Made by a program: the position numbers and the translations under genes. From Torreya grandis (Eukaryota > Streptophyta > Pinopsida > Cupressales > Taxaceae), in NCBI GenBank assembly GCA_037957365.1, contig JARHVA010004091.1, positions 808,501 through 872,500 on the forward strand: a DNA stretch of 64,000 nucleotides. The letters run 5' to 3'. This document shows, piece by piece, positions 12,957 to 25,814 of this stretch (position 1 is the stretch's first letter; every line of letters begins with the position of its first letter). The notes under the pieces were generated by a model. It was not told the DNA's origin. It ran no database searches and saw only the letters and a program-made list of their open reading frames with translations.

Positions 12957-14300
12957 ATGGTTATTTTGGGAGCTTAGTGAATTTGAAAGAGCAAGGTGAA
13001 AAATCAATTCACGTGATATCATTTGGCAGGAAATAAGGTATGCCATATAGTATTGGTTTAAATATTTTTAAAAATTATTAAATTATTTTAATTTTTCAAA
13101 TATTTTTTATGTTTAAACCTATATATTTTACATATACTCTATTTTCCTGTGTTCAAACATCAAATTTGGCATAAAAAATGAATTTTTAGCATTTAAATGT
13201 TATTAAATTCATCATTTTTTAATCAAAAACTAGATTTGTATGGCTTATTTATTTGAGAAAAAAAACCTCTGTAATGTTTATTCATGGCTGCCATAGTATT
13301 TGCATTCATTTCAATGCTTTTTAAATCCAAAACATCTGCCAATCTTGATCAAATGGCATTAAAACCCCTATTTTTGCATTCTAAATGAAAAATTTGGAAA
13401 AATATGAGTTGTATGGCCTTCCAATGCCCTGAGTTCATTTTGAATCCATTCCCTGAAATACATACCTCGAAAATTTGCCAAAACATAGTGAAAATCATTT
13501 TTATCCAGCCTGTACGGATTTGTACAGCCTATAGAAGAGAGAAAAAGTGCAAAAAAATATCCAGGAGCAGCGATGGCACCCAAGGAAGAATGACGTAGGT
13601 ATAATACTAAGGAAATTTTTTTTTGGTTATTTCTAAAGTTTTGTTTTAAATATTTGTTGTGGTTGGGTCCCACGAAAGGAGGCTTGGAAGATAAGTTGTA
13701 AAAGGGAAATGAATTTGAATTTCTTTACTCACATTCACATGTAATTTCTTTTTTTATTTTTCCTCATACACAAAAATCTGGTATAAGTAGAAATTTCTGA
13801 GTGTAATGATTTGAAAATGCTCTTAGAGCAATTAGTTAAGCCTATTTTGTAAGAAGCTTGCAAAGGAAGAGGTCAAGGGTTAAAATCCCTTCTTTTTGGA
13901 GAAAATTCTTTTTTCTTTGGAATATGTTTTTTTGAAAAAGGAATATTCCCTTTTAAATCTGAAAATTGTAAAATACATATTGTATTGTGTTATTTTAAAA
14001 ATTGAATAAGGGGGAATTTGATCGTATTTGTTTTACATTGTTGTGGTGAGATAAGGGTGTAATTGGTGGAATAAGGTTATAATTTGGTGAAATAAGGGTG
14101 TAATCAATGATTTTTGGTGAGGATAAGTGCAAAACCCATCAAAAATACTTGTTTTTTTCCTTTTACGCTCTACACAGAGGTTAAGTGCAAAACCCTGTAG
14201 AAGCAATATCTTATGCAGTGAGTGTGATATGTGTTTCATTTCTTTTCCATTTTGTCACACTTTTCTTTACTGCACTTGTTTTCATTTCAAAAAGTCAAAA
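12957..14300 (+). other. Untranslated leader of copia N
   Basis: About 1.3 kb between primer site and gag with no domain match. Short frames here are not gag. The stretch 14,030-14,110 repeats a ggtg/aataagggtgtaat phrase three times. Confidence 0.6.
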
Positions 14301-15200
14301 CTTCAAAATTTGCTTTCAGATGGTGATAGATTAATAATTTCTAATTATTCAAATTGGAAACGATTGATGGAGGCTTCATTAGTTTTTAATGAGTTATGGG
14401 ATATTGTTAAGAATGAAAATACCACATTGCCAATAGAGCAAGCTAAATTAGATATTTTCAATCTATGTGATTCTAAGGTCTTATCTCTCATTAAATGTTT
14501 TTGTACTCATGATACTTATGTTCATATTGAAAATTTGCCTCATAGTTACACTACATGAAAAACATTGTCAGATTTGTATGATAAGAAACCTAAGCATAAG
14601 AAGATAGATATTCATATGTAGTTGTTTACTTTGTCATTAGATGAAGATGGGGATATGGGAGAATATATGTCTAAGTTGAAAACTATCACTACTGAATACA
14701 CTAAGGCTAGTTTTGGAAAACTAGATGATGACCTCATAGTCACTGCTGCTTTGAAAGGACTACCAAGGTCCTATAAGAATTTTGTTGAAATGTTGCATGT
14801 CTCTGACAAGATCACAAGCATCACCTTTGATAAGTTGGCTAATTTTCTCATCCAACATGACCTCTCTTTACCCAAGAAATCCAAAAAAATTGAAGCCCAT
14901 GTTTTAGAGTCAAAGCCTAGTTCATCTTCATTTGGGCATCAAAACAATAGAGGAAATAGTTATAGAGGGGGTTGAGGTTACAGAGGAGGCAGATACCAAA
15001 ATAGAGGTAGGGGTCATTCTAATAATCAACAATATAATCAATCACATTCACATGAAACAAGTGATCGAGGACATGGTCACAACTCATATAGGAGCAGAGG
15101 TCGAGGTAGATCAGACATTCAGTGTCATAGATGTGGAAAAATTGGTCACATTGCCTCACAATGTAGGATTCCTTTTGATAAAATTTAGAGGCCATAATAA
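14301..15200 (+). pseudogene. Copia N gag (capsid/nucleocapsid), broken
   Basis: Gag packages the element RNA. The frame opens with the DUF4219-like phrase SNWKRLMEASL near 14,350 and continues in the UBN2-type gag region (14,622-14,975: GEYMSKLKTI, LKGLPRSYKNF). An Arg/Gly-rich linker leads to an intact CCHC zinc knuckle at 15,123-15,164 (C-H-R-C...GH...C), which binds RNA. A TGA at about 14,972 and a frame change separate the UBN2 part from the knuckle, and a stop near 14,558 cuts the first part. The start is uncertain because the upstream frame runs on to 14,127. Confidence 0.85.
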
Positions 15201-16950
15201 GTGAATAAAACTAACTCTGCTCAGTATGCCGATCATGACTATGATGAATCTAGTAATGTTATCCATGAATCTGCATTCATTACTTTGGGACACATTGATT
15301 ATATTGAATATGAGGCTAGAGATGAGATCACAGATGTATGGGTTTTAGACACAAGAGCAACCAAGCACATGACATTTAGGAGAGATTTCTTTTTGTCTTA
15401 TAAATAAACTTCTCTCTCTCAAGTTGCCTTAGCAGATAAGTCTATGCATACACCACTAAAACTTGGATCTATTCGGATTCTTCTTCCTAATGGGTCTATA
15501 AAATACTTGGAGGATGTTTGGTATGTTCCCACATTGAAGAAACAATTACTTTATTTGGTAACTATTCAAAAGAAAGGTTATCAAATTGTGCTTGAAAATG
15601 GTCTCATTTACATCAATTCAGTGAAGGATGATTATAAAACAATGTATACATGATATGAAGATGGAAACTTGGTTAGATTGCATTGTAAGTTACTTCTTCC
15701 CAATATAGAACTTGTGGTAGTTGTTGACACAGGTACAGGAACTATGTCTACATAGCGGTTATGGCATCTCCGCTATGGACATTTGAATATCCACTCTTTA
15801 CTGGATTTGCAGAGATATGGTATGGTGAATGGGTTACCCACTTTTCACAAATATAATATTCTTTGTGAGTCATGTGTTTGGGAAAACAAAATCAGAAAAA
15901 ATTTCCTAAATAGTCATCTTGAAGAGCTAATAGATGTTTAAAGTTATTTCATAGTGATGTATGTGACATGAAAAAGCCATCCATTGGTGGGTGTAGATAC
16001 TTTGTCTTGTTTATTGATGACTTTTCTAGGATGACTTGGGTATTCTTTATGAAAAACAAACTTGAAGTTTTCGCTAAGTTTTTTGATTGGTTACACTTAG
16101 TCAAAAAAGAAACAGGTTCACATTTTTCCACTCTTCATTCAGACAATGGAGGTGAGTATACCTCTAATGAATTTTTAGATTATTGTCAAAAACATGGCAT
16201 TCATCGACAATATACTAATGCTTATACTCCACAACAAAATGGAGTATCTGAATGGATGAATATAACTTTAGAGGGCACAACACGTGCCATGTTGCACTAT
16301 AAATAGCTTGATGATAAGTTTTGGGCTGAAGCCATTAGTACTGCAGTGTATTTGAGAAACAGGTCCCCCAAAGTAGCACTTTTGGGACAAACTCCATATG
16401 AGGCATGGTATGTATTTAAACAAAAATTTAAACACTTGAAAGTGTTTGGATGTCTTTGTTTTGCTTTGGTTCCTATTAAACACATAACTAAGTTGGAACC
16501 ACGAAGTCAAAAATGCATTTTTATTGGTTATTCTAAAGATAAAAAGGGGTTTCATTTTCTTGCATGGGATTCAGGCAAATTCATAGTGAGTCAAGATGTA
16601 ATATTTGATGAGTTTAGGACTATGAACACTGTAGAGATTGATTCTCAACTTGATAGATTAGAGAGGAAAAATACAAAAAGAGATAAGGGTTTGAATAATG
16701 GGGATAAATCTTCGAAGTTATGGTATGAAACTCAAATTCCTTCACTTTCCTCTCCTTCATCTACAAGTTCACAGGTTGATGACTTAGAAATTATTAAAAA
16801 TTCTCTAAGTCCCCCTTAGAATAATGCACATGATGAGAATTCTAGAGTCCCTCATTTGAATAATTTGACTAAGTATCCAAAATGGGCTCAAAGTACTTTT
16901 TCTAACTTGATAGCAAATGAAGTTGGTTTAATAGGGCCCAAGAATTATCA
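15201..16950 (+). pseudogene. Copia N protease and integrase, broken
   Basis: The protease active site reads D-T-R-A-T at 15,348-15,362, where D-S-G-A-T is expected, so two active-site-loop residues are changed. The integrase has the HHCC zinc domain (YGHLNIHSL, then CESC at 15,864-15,875) and the DDE core: FIDDF near 16,010, HSDNGGEY at about 16,137, and the glutamate at 16,250-16,252 in NGVSEW. Downstream text (VFGCLCF; IFIGYSKDKKG) is the usual copia linker to reverse transcriptase. Stops occur at 15,405, 15,651, 15,755, 15,939, 16,304 and 16,817, among others. The DDE triad itself is intact. Confidence 0.9.
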
Positions 16951-18530
16951 AAAATAGGTGAACTATGTTATGGTTGTTACTACTTCTTCCACTGAGCCAT
17001 CCACTTTTGAAGAGGCATCTACTAAACATGTTTGGCAACAGTTAATGAAATGTGACTATGATTCCATACTTAACAATAATACATGGGTTTTAGTTGATAC
17101 TCCTCCACATGTTAAACCCATCAGATGTAAATGGGTTTATAGGACTAAGTATAAATCAGATGGCTCCATTGATAAACATAAGGAATGAATTGTTGTAAAA
17201 GGATATGTGCAACAAGAAGGTATTGACTATGAGGAAACATTTGCACCACCTGCCAAATGGCACACTATTTGTATGGTACTTGCCTTAGCAACACAAAATG
17301 GTTGGAAAGTAGATTAGTTGGATGTTAAAAGTGCTTTTTTGAATGGTGATTTATAAGAAGTCTATATGGAACAACCTCAGTGTTTTGAACAGGTGGCTGT
17401 TGAACACAAAGTATGTAAATTGATAAAAGCTTTATATGGGCTCAAACAGGCACCTAGGGCTTGGTATGAGAAAATGGATTCATACTTGAAATCCTTTGGT
17501 TTTTATCGCAGTGAATCTGATGATACTCTCTATTTTCGAATGTAGGGTAAGAAAATGGTGATACTTGTTCTCTATGTCGATTACTTGTTTCTCATAGGTA
17601 ATGATGAAAACCATAACAAGTCTGTGAAGAAGGAATTAAAAGATGGGTTTTAGATGACAGATCTTGGACTTCTTTACTACTATCTAGGTATAGAGGTAAC
17701 TCAGAAAGAGCATAGTATTTTCATTTCATAAACTAATTATATTTTTGAATTATTAGAGAGGTTTAGCATGAGTGATTGCAAACCTGCCCTCACTCCCATG
17801 GAAAGTAATTTGAAACTGTCTAAGGATGATAGCAGTGCCTTTTTTTATTACACCACATATAGAAAATTGGTGGGAGGTTTGATATACTTGATGACTATAA
17901 GGCCCGATATTTCATTTTCAATTGGAATTTTATCTAGGTTTATGCATGAGCCTAGATAAATTCACTGGCATGCAGCAAAATGAGTACTTTGTTACCTTTA
18001 GGGAATGAAAACATATGGCCTTGAATACCGCCGCAACAAGAACATCAAACTTGTTGGATATTGTGATGCAGATTTTGGTAGATGTGTGGATAACAAAGTG
18101 TCAACCATAGGATACACTATGCATATGGGTTCAACTACCATTGATTGATGTTGTAAGAAGCAGGATACAGTGGAAAATTCATCAGCAAAATTGGAGTATA
18201 TTGTAGCATGGGATGCTTCTAGAGAAATTGTTTACCTTCGTCGTATTGTTGAAGATCTTCAGGTTTCTCAGTTTTCTCCTACATAGTTATACATTGATAA
18301 TCAGAGTGAAATCAAGATGTCCAAGAATCCAGTGTTTCATGCCAAAACAAAATATATGGATGTCAAATACCATTATTTATGAATGCTAGTGACAAATAAA
18401 ACTCTTGATCCAATATATTGCCCAACTCTTGATTAGACAGCTGATATCTTCACAAAACCCCTTGACAGAATCAAATTTGAAAAATTCAGAAAAATGTTTG
18501 GTATGTGTCCAAAGACCTAACTTTGGATAA
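16951..18530 (+). pseudogene. Copia N reverse transcriptase and RNase H, broken
   Basis: Reverse transcriptase copies the element RNA and RNase H removes the template. The frame shows [36 protein letters not shown] and then YVDYL at 17,571-17,585, where YVDDL is required: one catalytic aspartate is a tyrosine. RNase H follows with GYCDADF, SAKLEY and YIDNQS, and the tail reads ADIFTKPL. Ten in-frame stops between 17,315 and 18,436 all fall where the family has Gln, Trp or Arg. A purine tract (aataaggggg, 18,527-18,537) lies before the 3' LTR. Confidence 0.92.
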
Positions 18531-18540
18531 TAAGGGGGTT

Positions 18541-18925
18541 TGTTAGGACTTGTTCCAAAGTCTTAACATTAGGTTAGATTTTTGGTAGATAATAAATAAT
18601 TATTGTAAATGGGGCATGCATCTTTTAGGAAAGACACCCACATAAAATAAACTTACTTAGATTAATTTTTCGGTAGTTTTCATGTTTTATATTTTATTAA
18701 TTAGAACTACCTTAAGGGTTTTTTTCCCATATTTAGTTGGTTATAGGATTAGTTTTTTTTACTGGTCATTCGTAAAAACTATATAAATCCATGTTTGCAT
18801 TGTAAAAGGGTTAATGGAGTAAAGGCACCCTTATGTGCTTGATTTTTTGAATTATTAATAAAATACTTGTGCATTTGCACTACGCGGGGACAAGGTTCAA
18901 CCTATTTTTGGTTCAAGAGTTATCA
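18541..18925 (+). repeat. 3' LTR of copia N
   Basis: Matches the 5' LTR over its whole length with scattered substitutions and single-base indels, such as T-run changes near 18,720 and 18,756. Ends ...agttatca, followed by the TCTTC target duplication. Confidence 0.95.
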
Positions 18926-18930
18926 TCTTC

Positions 18931-19146
18931 CTTAGATGATTCTTAAAATTATATGGAATGATGAGAGAAAAAAATAAAATTTGAATGTGAATCTAAATTT
19001 TTTTCTCCTTGATCACCAGTTTCTTACAAAATTTTCATTTTACCTTTGTACCTTGATCTTAATGAGGAAAATATAGGATATGATTCATTACTTCCTTATG
19101 AATTGGTACTTGAATGCACTAATGATCCACTTAGTATTTAAAAAAT
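18931..19146 (-). pseudogene. Copia O linker between integrase and reverse transcriptase
   Basis: On the minus strand this reads ESSK, which joins across copia N to EDHYIKSMDE at 12,560, the usual Glu-rich approach to the copia RT domain. The other end meets element L. It is a fragment of O with several stops; no separate function. Confidence 0.65.
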
Positions 19147-20223
19147 TGGTGATCTTTATGGACACCTAAAACTTTCGACAACTGACTTTCAATCAAAATT
19201 TTCACTGATTCCTACCAAGAATTGCAAATTATGCTTAAGAATCACTAAACATCCTAAATTTACTTGTGCATCATTTTTCAAAGTTCAAAATCATGTTGAG
19301 TCATCCATAATTGGGGTATCCTACTATATTCAACCATAACTTCTCAAATATTCATCCCTACTTACCGTGTAGCATAACAAAAGTCAATTTGGCCTATGGG
19401 CCTATTAAGTGGGGCACTTGAACAAATATTAAATCTTGAAAGAGCTAAATGGTTAATTATAAGTAATTAACAAGATAAACTAAATTAAAATATTATTTTA
19501 ATTATGTATGTATAATTAATGAATTATTAAAAAAAATCAAAATATGAAATATATTAGAGTTTAATGATTACCTTTGCAACTTGTTAATCCTTTAAAAAAT
19601 ATATCTTTTTGAAGACCCATGCCTATTCATTACAAATCATGAGTAATTAACACCTTTTAACTCTACTAGGATTATGTTGAATCACTTAGGTTAGGTTTGA
19701 TGTCATTCTATGTTTAAACTATAATTTAACTCACCTTGGGTTGGGGTAAGTTCTTAAGCCTATAAATTTAAGCCCTTGCCTATTTAATTCTAAACTCTCT
19801 TAAGACAAAGTTATAATGCAAATTTGGAGAGAAACATAGGCTTGGATATTGTAAAGTTATAATTCAAGTTTTATAGTATGAGATTCATATCAATAATGTT
19901 ACAATTCCAAAATATTGAGCAAAGCTATACTAAACCATAACACCAGCTAATGGTGCTAAGGAGAGAAGGAGCTAAAAACCTCTATTTTTGAGGACTCTTT
20001 GACCACAAATCAAACAACTACATAATGAATGATTTGGAGCATTTAAGGAAGGTAAGAGATTGTTTATCTTTTAAATTTTAGTTGTGCTTTCTATTTGATT
20101 TTGTTCATTAAGATCCCTAATGATCTAAGCTTAGAGATTTTAGCATGTTAGTGTGTTCATTTTATTATTTTTTGAACTACACAAGACTAAACTCCTCTCT
20201 ATTGTCAAATTATTATAATCATA
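19147..20223 (+). repeat. Left LTR of element L
   Basis: Aligns with 27,446-28,537 throughout: 'ttggggtatcctactatattcaacc', 'attaagtggggcacttgaa', 'gaaggagctaaaaacctc' and 'tttgttcattaagatcc' each have a close partner. Exact ends are uncertain by a few bases. Confidence 0.8.
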
Positions 20224-22815
20224 AATGATGCACTTGGTGGGACTTATGTACCTCATCATTCCTACCAATGCCTTTTAATCATATTATGTACCATTATTTG
20301 GTTTTAATTTTGGTTTAATTGAACTCATTTTCATTAAATAGTTTTCAAAATTATGTTAATGGATTTTTATGTGAAAATTCTTGGCTTGGATTGTAAACCC
20401 ATGTCCTAAAATCATTACAAGTAGCTTCTATGCCTAATAACTTGTGACATGGAACACTAAGCTAATAGGCTATCTTTCAAAGCTTCGTTTGGAGTCATAC
20501 GGACTCTATTTTTTTTATATTTTTTAAATCATATGTTATCTCTTAAATTTTAGAATATACTATTATATTACCTTCAATTTACATAAATATTTCACAAAAT
20601 ATCAAAAAAACTCTAATATTTGCATGACCAAAGTGAGAAAAGGACATAAATTTATAAGTGCTAAGTCTTGATCATTTCATTTTAGTGCCTAAAAGTAATG
20701 GTTAAGTCTTCAACATTTTGTTTTATTTTTTAAAAGGAGCATAAGTGTTTATGCTTAGTTCATTTTGTCAAAAAATTTACAATTTTTGTAATTTAAGCCA
20801 AGGGCACAAAAACATCACTAACATCTCAATTTGGTAAATAAAACTAAAAGTCAATTAAAATTCAAGATATTTGAAGTGTTTTGTTTTATGCTAGATCATT
20901 TTATACTTGTTTATTTTTTATGCAAAATGAAGAGTGTGTGTATACTCTCCCCCCATCCCCTTTAGGGAACTTGGGTGATAAAAAGCACCTTTTTTTAAAT
21001 TTTTGCCTAGTCCAAGGTGTAAAAAGAATTTTGTATAAACTCTCCACAAAATATAAATAGTTTGGGTGATCTAAAAACAACATTTAAAGTCTTTTCACTT
21101 TGGCCATTTATTTTATACAACTTAGGTTGTTAAGAGGAGTTCATAGCTTCTTCATGAGTTTTTTATGGGTGCTTTGAGTTGGGAATTCATCTCCTAGCAT
21201 CACACAAACCCCACTCCATAGTAGGATATAAAAGTCATAACATGTATATTTTGAGATTCAAGGGGTTGAGTGGCTAACCTCTCCTTTCATAATAAAAATC
21301 CAAGTTTGCTCTGGATAACTAGGGGATTACTCTAAGTAGTCCATGGATGGAATCGCTATGCAAAGGAATACACATTTGCATATTAAGTTATCTGATATGA
21401 ACTCAATTGATGTGAGGCATCTCTAACACTAATCACACTTGGGACCTTTTATATGCTTGAAAATTTAAGTTTTATAAAACTTCACTTGTCGTGGACATAT
21501 AGTTGATGTAAGGTAACTAGCCCGAAGTTTCATGTCACTATACAATCTCTTGGGAGAAGGGGGGTGTAAAAACCCTACTACTTCATGTACTTTTATTTTT
21601 GGATTGACACTTAAAATCTTCTCAAGATAATGTATATAGATGGAATTCAATAGTACTATGTAACCTTGTCAATTTTAGGATGTAGGACGTTACATTTAGA
21701 TGTTTATGTCATTTTCTCCTTTATTGCATGGTCTTAAGTATAAAACTATCTACTTTATTTATTATGTCACATCAAGCCATGTTTTTTTTATATATCACTC
21801 ATTTATTTGGCAAGGCATTACCTGACCATTTTTATTACATGCCTTTACCTTAAACTTTTGAAAAAATGATTATGTGTGTTACTTGATTGAAAAGGGTAAT
21901 GTGACACCTATAAATTCATTTCAAGTTTTTTGCCTTGGAGTCTTGAAATAAACCATTGATTACATATTTAGAGCATGATAATGCCATTACACTACTCAAA
22001 TTATTTCAAGACTTGTTTTCCTTATGCTAAATGTATATTTTTGAAACCAAATCCATGTGCATCTTTTGGATCTTTGTCTAGTGATATTACACCTTTCACC
22101 TTTGTCTAGCTTGTTGTTTGATCAACGAAGCCTAGTTTCCTAAGTTGAGTTTATAATTAACCTTGACAAGTTTGAATCCAAACATTGATTGATTTTTTTT
22201 TATGCCTTGTGTAACTTGGGCCTAGACATCAATCTTTTTCTTTTAGGTTGTGTAACTTAGGTTAATTATTCACCCAATTTGAAAACTATTGTTTGTGCCT
22301 ATTATTTGGGAGAAATATGAGATAAATATGGTATCTCTCCATATGCATTTTGTTTCATGTCTTATGACAATTAACCAAGTTCATGTTTTATTTCGTATTC
22401 CTAGTTTATGCCAAAGTGTTTTAGATTTGGTAGACTAAAATCTCACATTGTTTTTAAGTCTAGCTTTTGTGCTTGTTTTGCGAAAAGTCCTAGCACATGC
22501 CTATTTTGAGCCTAGATTTTGACTTCGCATTTAGACAAAAGACCTTGAAACTTTTTTATCTTTAGTTCAACTTGTTTGGAACATATTGGACCTAGAGTTT
22601 GGCATGTTAATTTTTATTCAGCCACCTGATCTTTTGTGTGAGATATTTGATGTTAGACATTTAGAATTAGATTATTTTAGACTGAGTTTTAACATAATCC
22701 ATTTGGATATATAGCTCCCCTAAACCAAGTTAGACCAATTTTAAACCATTTATCTTTTGTACAATTATTTTAAGAGTTTTAATAACTCTCAGCCTTTTTT
22801 GGAGCTTTCATCCTT
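20224..22815 (+). other. Element L interior, 5' part, no recognised coding sequence
   Basis: About 2.6 kb of AT-rich sequence directly after the left LTR. No standard tRNA primer complement is seen; the nearest candidate text is 'cttggtgggact'. Purine runs such as gagaaggggggtg (about 21,555) stand inside. No coding domain recognised. Confidence 0.45.
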
Positions 22816-23098
22816 GATGTGAATATGTTTTGTTACACTTATGACGAAAATAGGCACAATCCAAATTATGATAGAATAGATCCACAAATTGACTTTGTTT
22901 GAGACCCTTATGGTGAAGAAGTTGTTTTTGAGATAGATCCGTATCCTCCTTATAATCCTCAATTTAGGTAACAAAGCCAACATCTTCAAGCATAATGTTC
23001 AGTAATACCTTCTTTTGGTGGGTAGACATATGATCTTCTTCTCACCAATCATGGCATCCATTCCTCTACCTATATTGTTAATATTATTTTGAATTGTT

Positions 23099-23520
23099 TG
23101 AGCCACCAAGCTCCATAAGATCCAAGGACTATAATTTATATTCCAAGACTTTGTCTTTTGGATTATACAATCAATCAAGCTCCATAACATCCTACCTTTT
23201 CTATACCAGGACCTCATCCTTTGGCTTGTACCAACAATCAAGTTGTATAATGCACTACCATTTATATACCAAGACCTTGTCCTTTAGTTTGTGTGAGTAA
23301 TCAAGCTCCAAAATTCCCTACCATTTTTATACCAAGATCTATTCCTTTGGCTTATGCAGGTAATCAAACTCCAAAATTCCATACCATTTCTAAACTAGGA
23401 CCTTATCCTTTAGCTTGTGCCAGTAACCAAGATTCATATTGCCCTACCATTTCTATTCTAAAACCTTGTCCTTTGTCTTGTGTGAGCAACTGATCTTCAC
23501 AATGCCCTACCATTATCATT
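23099..23520 (+). repeat. Tandem 63-bp repeat encoding a 21-residue Pro/Cys-rich unit
   Basis: About six and a half copies of a 63-base unit run head to tail. In one constant frame each reads close to N-Q-A-P-x-x-P-T-I-x-I-P-R-P-x-P-L-A-C-x-S. Copies 4 and 5 are the clearest (NQAPKFPTIFIPRS..., NQTPKFHTISKLGP...). The first copies carry TAA where later ones have a sense codon, so the array was once coding. Proline spacing suggests an extended rod-like segment. Function unknown; I know of no standard gag or pol domain with this unit. Confidence 0.8.
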
Positions 23521-24166
23521 ACAAGTCATTCCAAGTATGGTAGATCATTATCCCAAGACAGTTGTCCAATCACAACTTGGTGGGTCACAGTTACCATCCT
23601 AGGCCATAAACCAACCTCTGTTAAGCCTATATTTATCAAACCACTAGCCATTATTCATCCATTTCCAACCATTCCCCACTTTAGAAAACCCCTACCAATT
23701 TTTTAACCATAACCAAGCCAAACCATACCTCTCCAACCGATCCAATAATTCGAAGACCAAGATATATAAAAAAAATCTTATTTTACAGTTACTTGTAAAT
23801 CAAGGATAAGTGAACCAACTAATCCAAGATGGTTTTATTGAAACACCCGTTTGTGATGACTCAACCTATGATTAATCACCTCTTAGTACTATACCTTTTA
23901 TTGAGGAGTCTCACTTTGACAAGCCATTATTTTATGATTCACTTCTTAATGATTATAACAACCTTTGGAAAAATCATTACATCAACCATATGCCTATTTT
24001 TAAATAGCCTCCTTGTGAAAATCTAGTGTTTGTGGAGTTGTCTCTTGAACTTTTTTCACTTCTTAAGAAGTCTCAATTTGATAAATGAGTCTTTGTGGAG
24101 CCTATTATGCCATCATAGGCCATTACTTATCCCATACCAAACATTCAATAAGAAATCATTATAGTA

Positions 24167-25169
24167 GTGTCCACACCATATGAAGAGTCAACATTGAAGT
24201 TAGGTTATGTTCTTGAACCAACATTAGATTTAGCACCAGAAGTAGAATCAACATCAAATTCAAAGTCTTTTGAGGTAGACTCAGCTTCAAAATTAGAATA
24301 TGTTCATGGTTGTTATAATATTAGTTATGCATGCCTCATAGATCAATTTGAGTACATTTTTGATCCTTCTACAATTTTTGAGGATGATTACTTTGAATTT
24401 CACACAAGTTCCCCTAGTATCTTCTATGAGGATTATTTTACCTCTTCCCATTTCATTACTATTCCACATACCATTAACACCAACTATCTTAGCCATTACA
24501 TTGAAATTACACATTCTACAAATATTGATTGGGACTGATAGAAACACACCTTGTTGAACTGCATCCATGGAAACATATCAGTTGAAGAATATCAAGGAGG
24601 CCAAGACCACATTCATGCAAAAGAAGAATAATCTCTTAGTGAAACCTTTTTAGAGACACTAGGGGATGATTATAGTTCAAACTCAACATTTTCTACTGAA
24701 ACTTTGTTTGAGGAATAAGAAACAATCAATGTCAAATGTTGGTGTTCCTTAATGAAACTTTTATGGAAGCACTATTGGAAAATCAAGACAACTTCATTGG
24801 TGAAAACCTCTTTGAGGTGCCAATAGCTAAGAAAAATAGTTCTTCACTACTTGATGAAGACATTATAAAATATCAAACTAAAATAGCTTTCACTCTACAA
24901 CATAATCATATGGTAGCTACTATAGCACCCAAATGATAGAAAAATATAGTGGTCCTGTTGAGAGTACATTAACAAGTCTTCAACCCTACCACATCCAAAG
25001 TTATGTCAAATCCAAAATCAAAAATATTATGTGTGATTTAAAGTCTCAATCTTCATTTATTTCTCAACCATTATGCATTCCATTATCATCCACCAATACA
25101 TTTCCAAATCAAACCTACCATCCAATATTTATCCATATTTACCATCCCTATCCACACTTTTCTTTATAG
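24167..25169 (+). pseudogene. Degraded unknown protein of element L
   Basis: Three plus-strand frames follow each other: 24,167-24,538 (acidic, Ser/Glu/Tyr-rich, with EVESTSNSKS and FDPSTIFEDDYFEF), 24,736-24,936 (NETFMEALLENQDNF) and 24,933-25,169. Their acidic, repetitive style is unlike the random frames nearby and they lie downstream of the 21-residue repeats, so all may be pieces of one large protein broken by frameshifts. No recognised domain. It could be a gag-like or extra protein of this element; this is a guess. Confidence 0.4.
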
Positions 25170-25814
25170 AGGCTACAAAGATACCTTGTTTTAATGTCTG
25201 AAGGTAACAAATTCAATGACCAATGAAGATCACAACATTAGTGGAGTCTAAATCTAAAATAGCTTCTTTATATGGAAGCTATTCAAAAGAGGTGTGGACT
25301 AGAAATTTACATGGTTGATTATTATAGTTGTATCATATGTTGATTAGCATGTGCATCTCCATATCAATAGGAACAATAAAAACATTTACCTTGGCCAGAA
25401 TCATTTACCTTACTATTTTTTTTGCCAAAAACATTTACCTTGCCTTTTTTATTTGCCATATACCTTACTAGTTTCATTTTTCCATTCCCTTGTTATTGTT
25501 TCATGCCTTGCCATTTTCCTTGCCTTACCACTTACAAACAACCTTATTACCATTTTACCCAATATTTATACCATCATCATTTTAAACAATAACCATATGT
25601 CATTTTACCATGCCATCCCTATTGACCAAAGCCTATTTTTATCCATCCTACCCAAACCTTTTTGATCTTAGTTTCTTTGGTTCTTATCTCACCTTGCACA
25701 AGGGGAATTTGATCCAGTTTCAATAGTTTTATAATTCTTTTCTTAAATGATAGTCTATGAAAGTAGTGTGACAATCTATCTAAAAATTTATCTTTCATTC
25801 ACATTTAACTAGTG

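Larger units (their letters stand above)
12561..18925 (+). mobile_element. Ty1/copia retrotransposon 'N', nested in O
   Basis: About 6.4 kb with 383/385-bp LTRs that begin TGTTAGGACT and end GTTATCA. A perfect 5-bp target duplication TCTTC flanks it (12,556-12,560 and 18,926-18,930). Primer site, gag with zinc knuckle, protease, integrase, reverse transcriptase and RNase H follow in copia order on the plus strand. A purine tract stands before the 3' LTR. By eye the LTRs differ at roughly 7% of positions, so the insertion is not recent. Many in-frame stops show it is dead. Confidence 0.95.

Noticed and set aside
13368..13673. Overlapping frames on both strands near 13.4 kb
   Set aside because: Inside the untranslated leader of copia N; no similarity to gag.
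21541..21570. Purine run as the polypurine tract of another element inside L
   Set aside because: No LTR-like repeat starts beside it.
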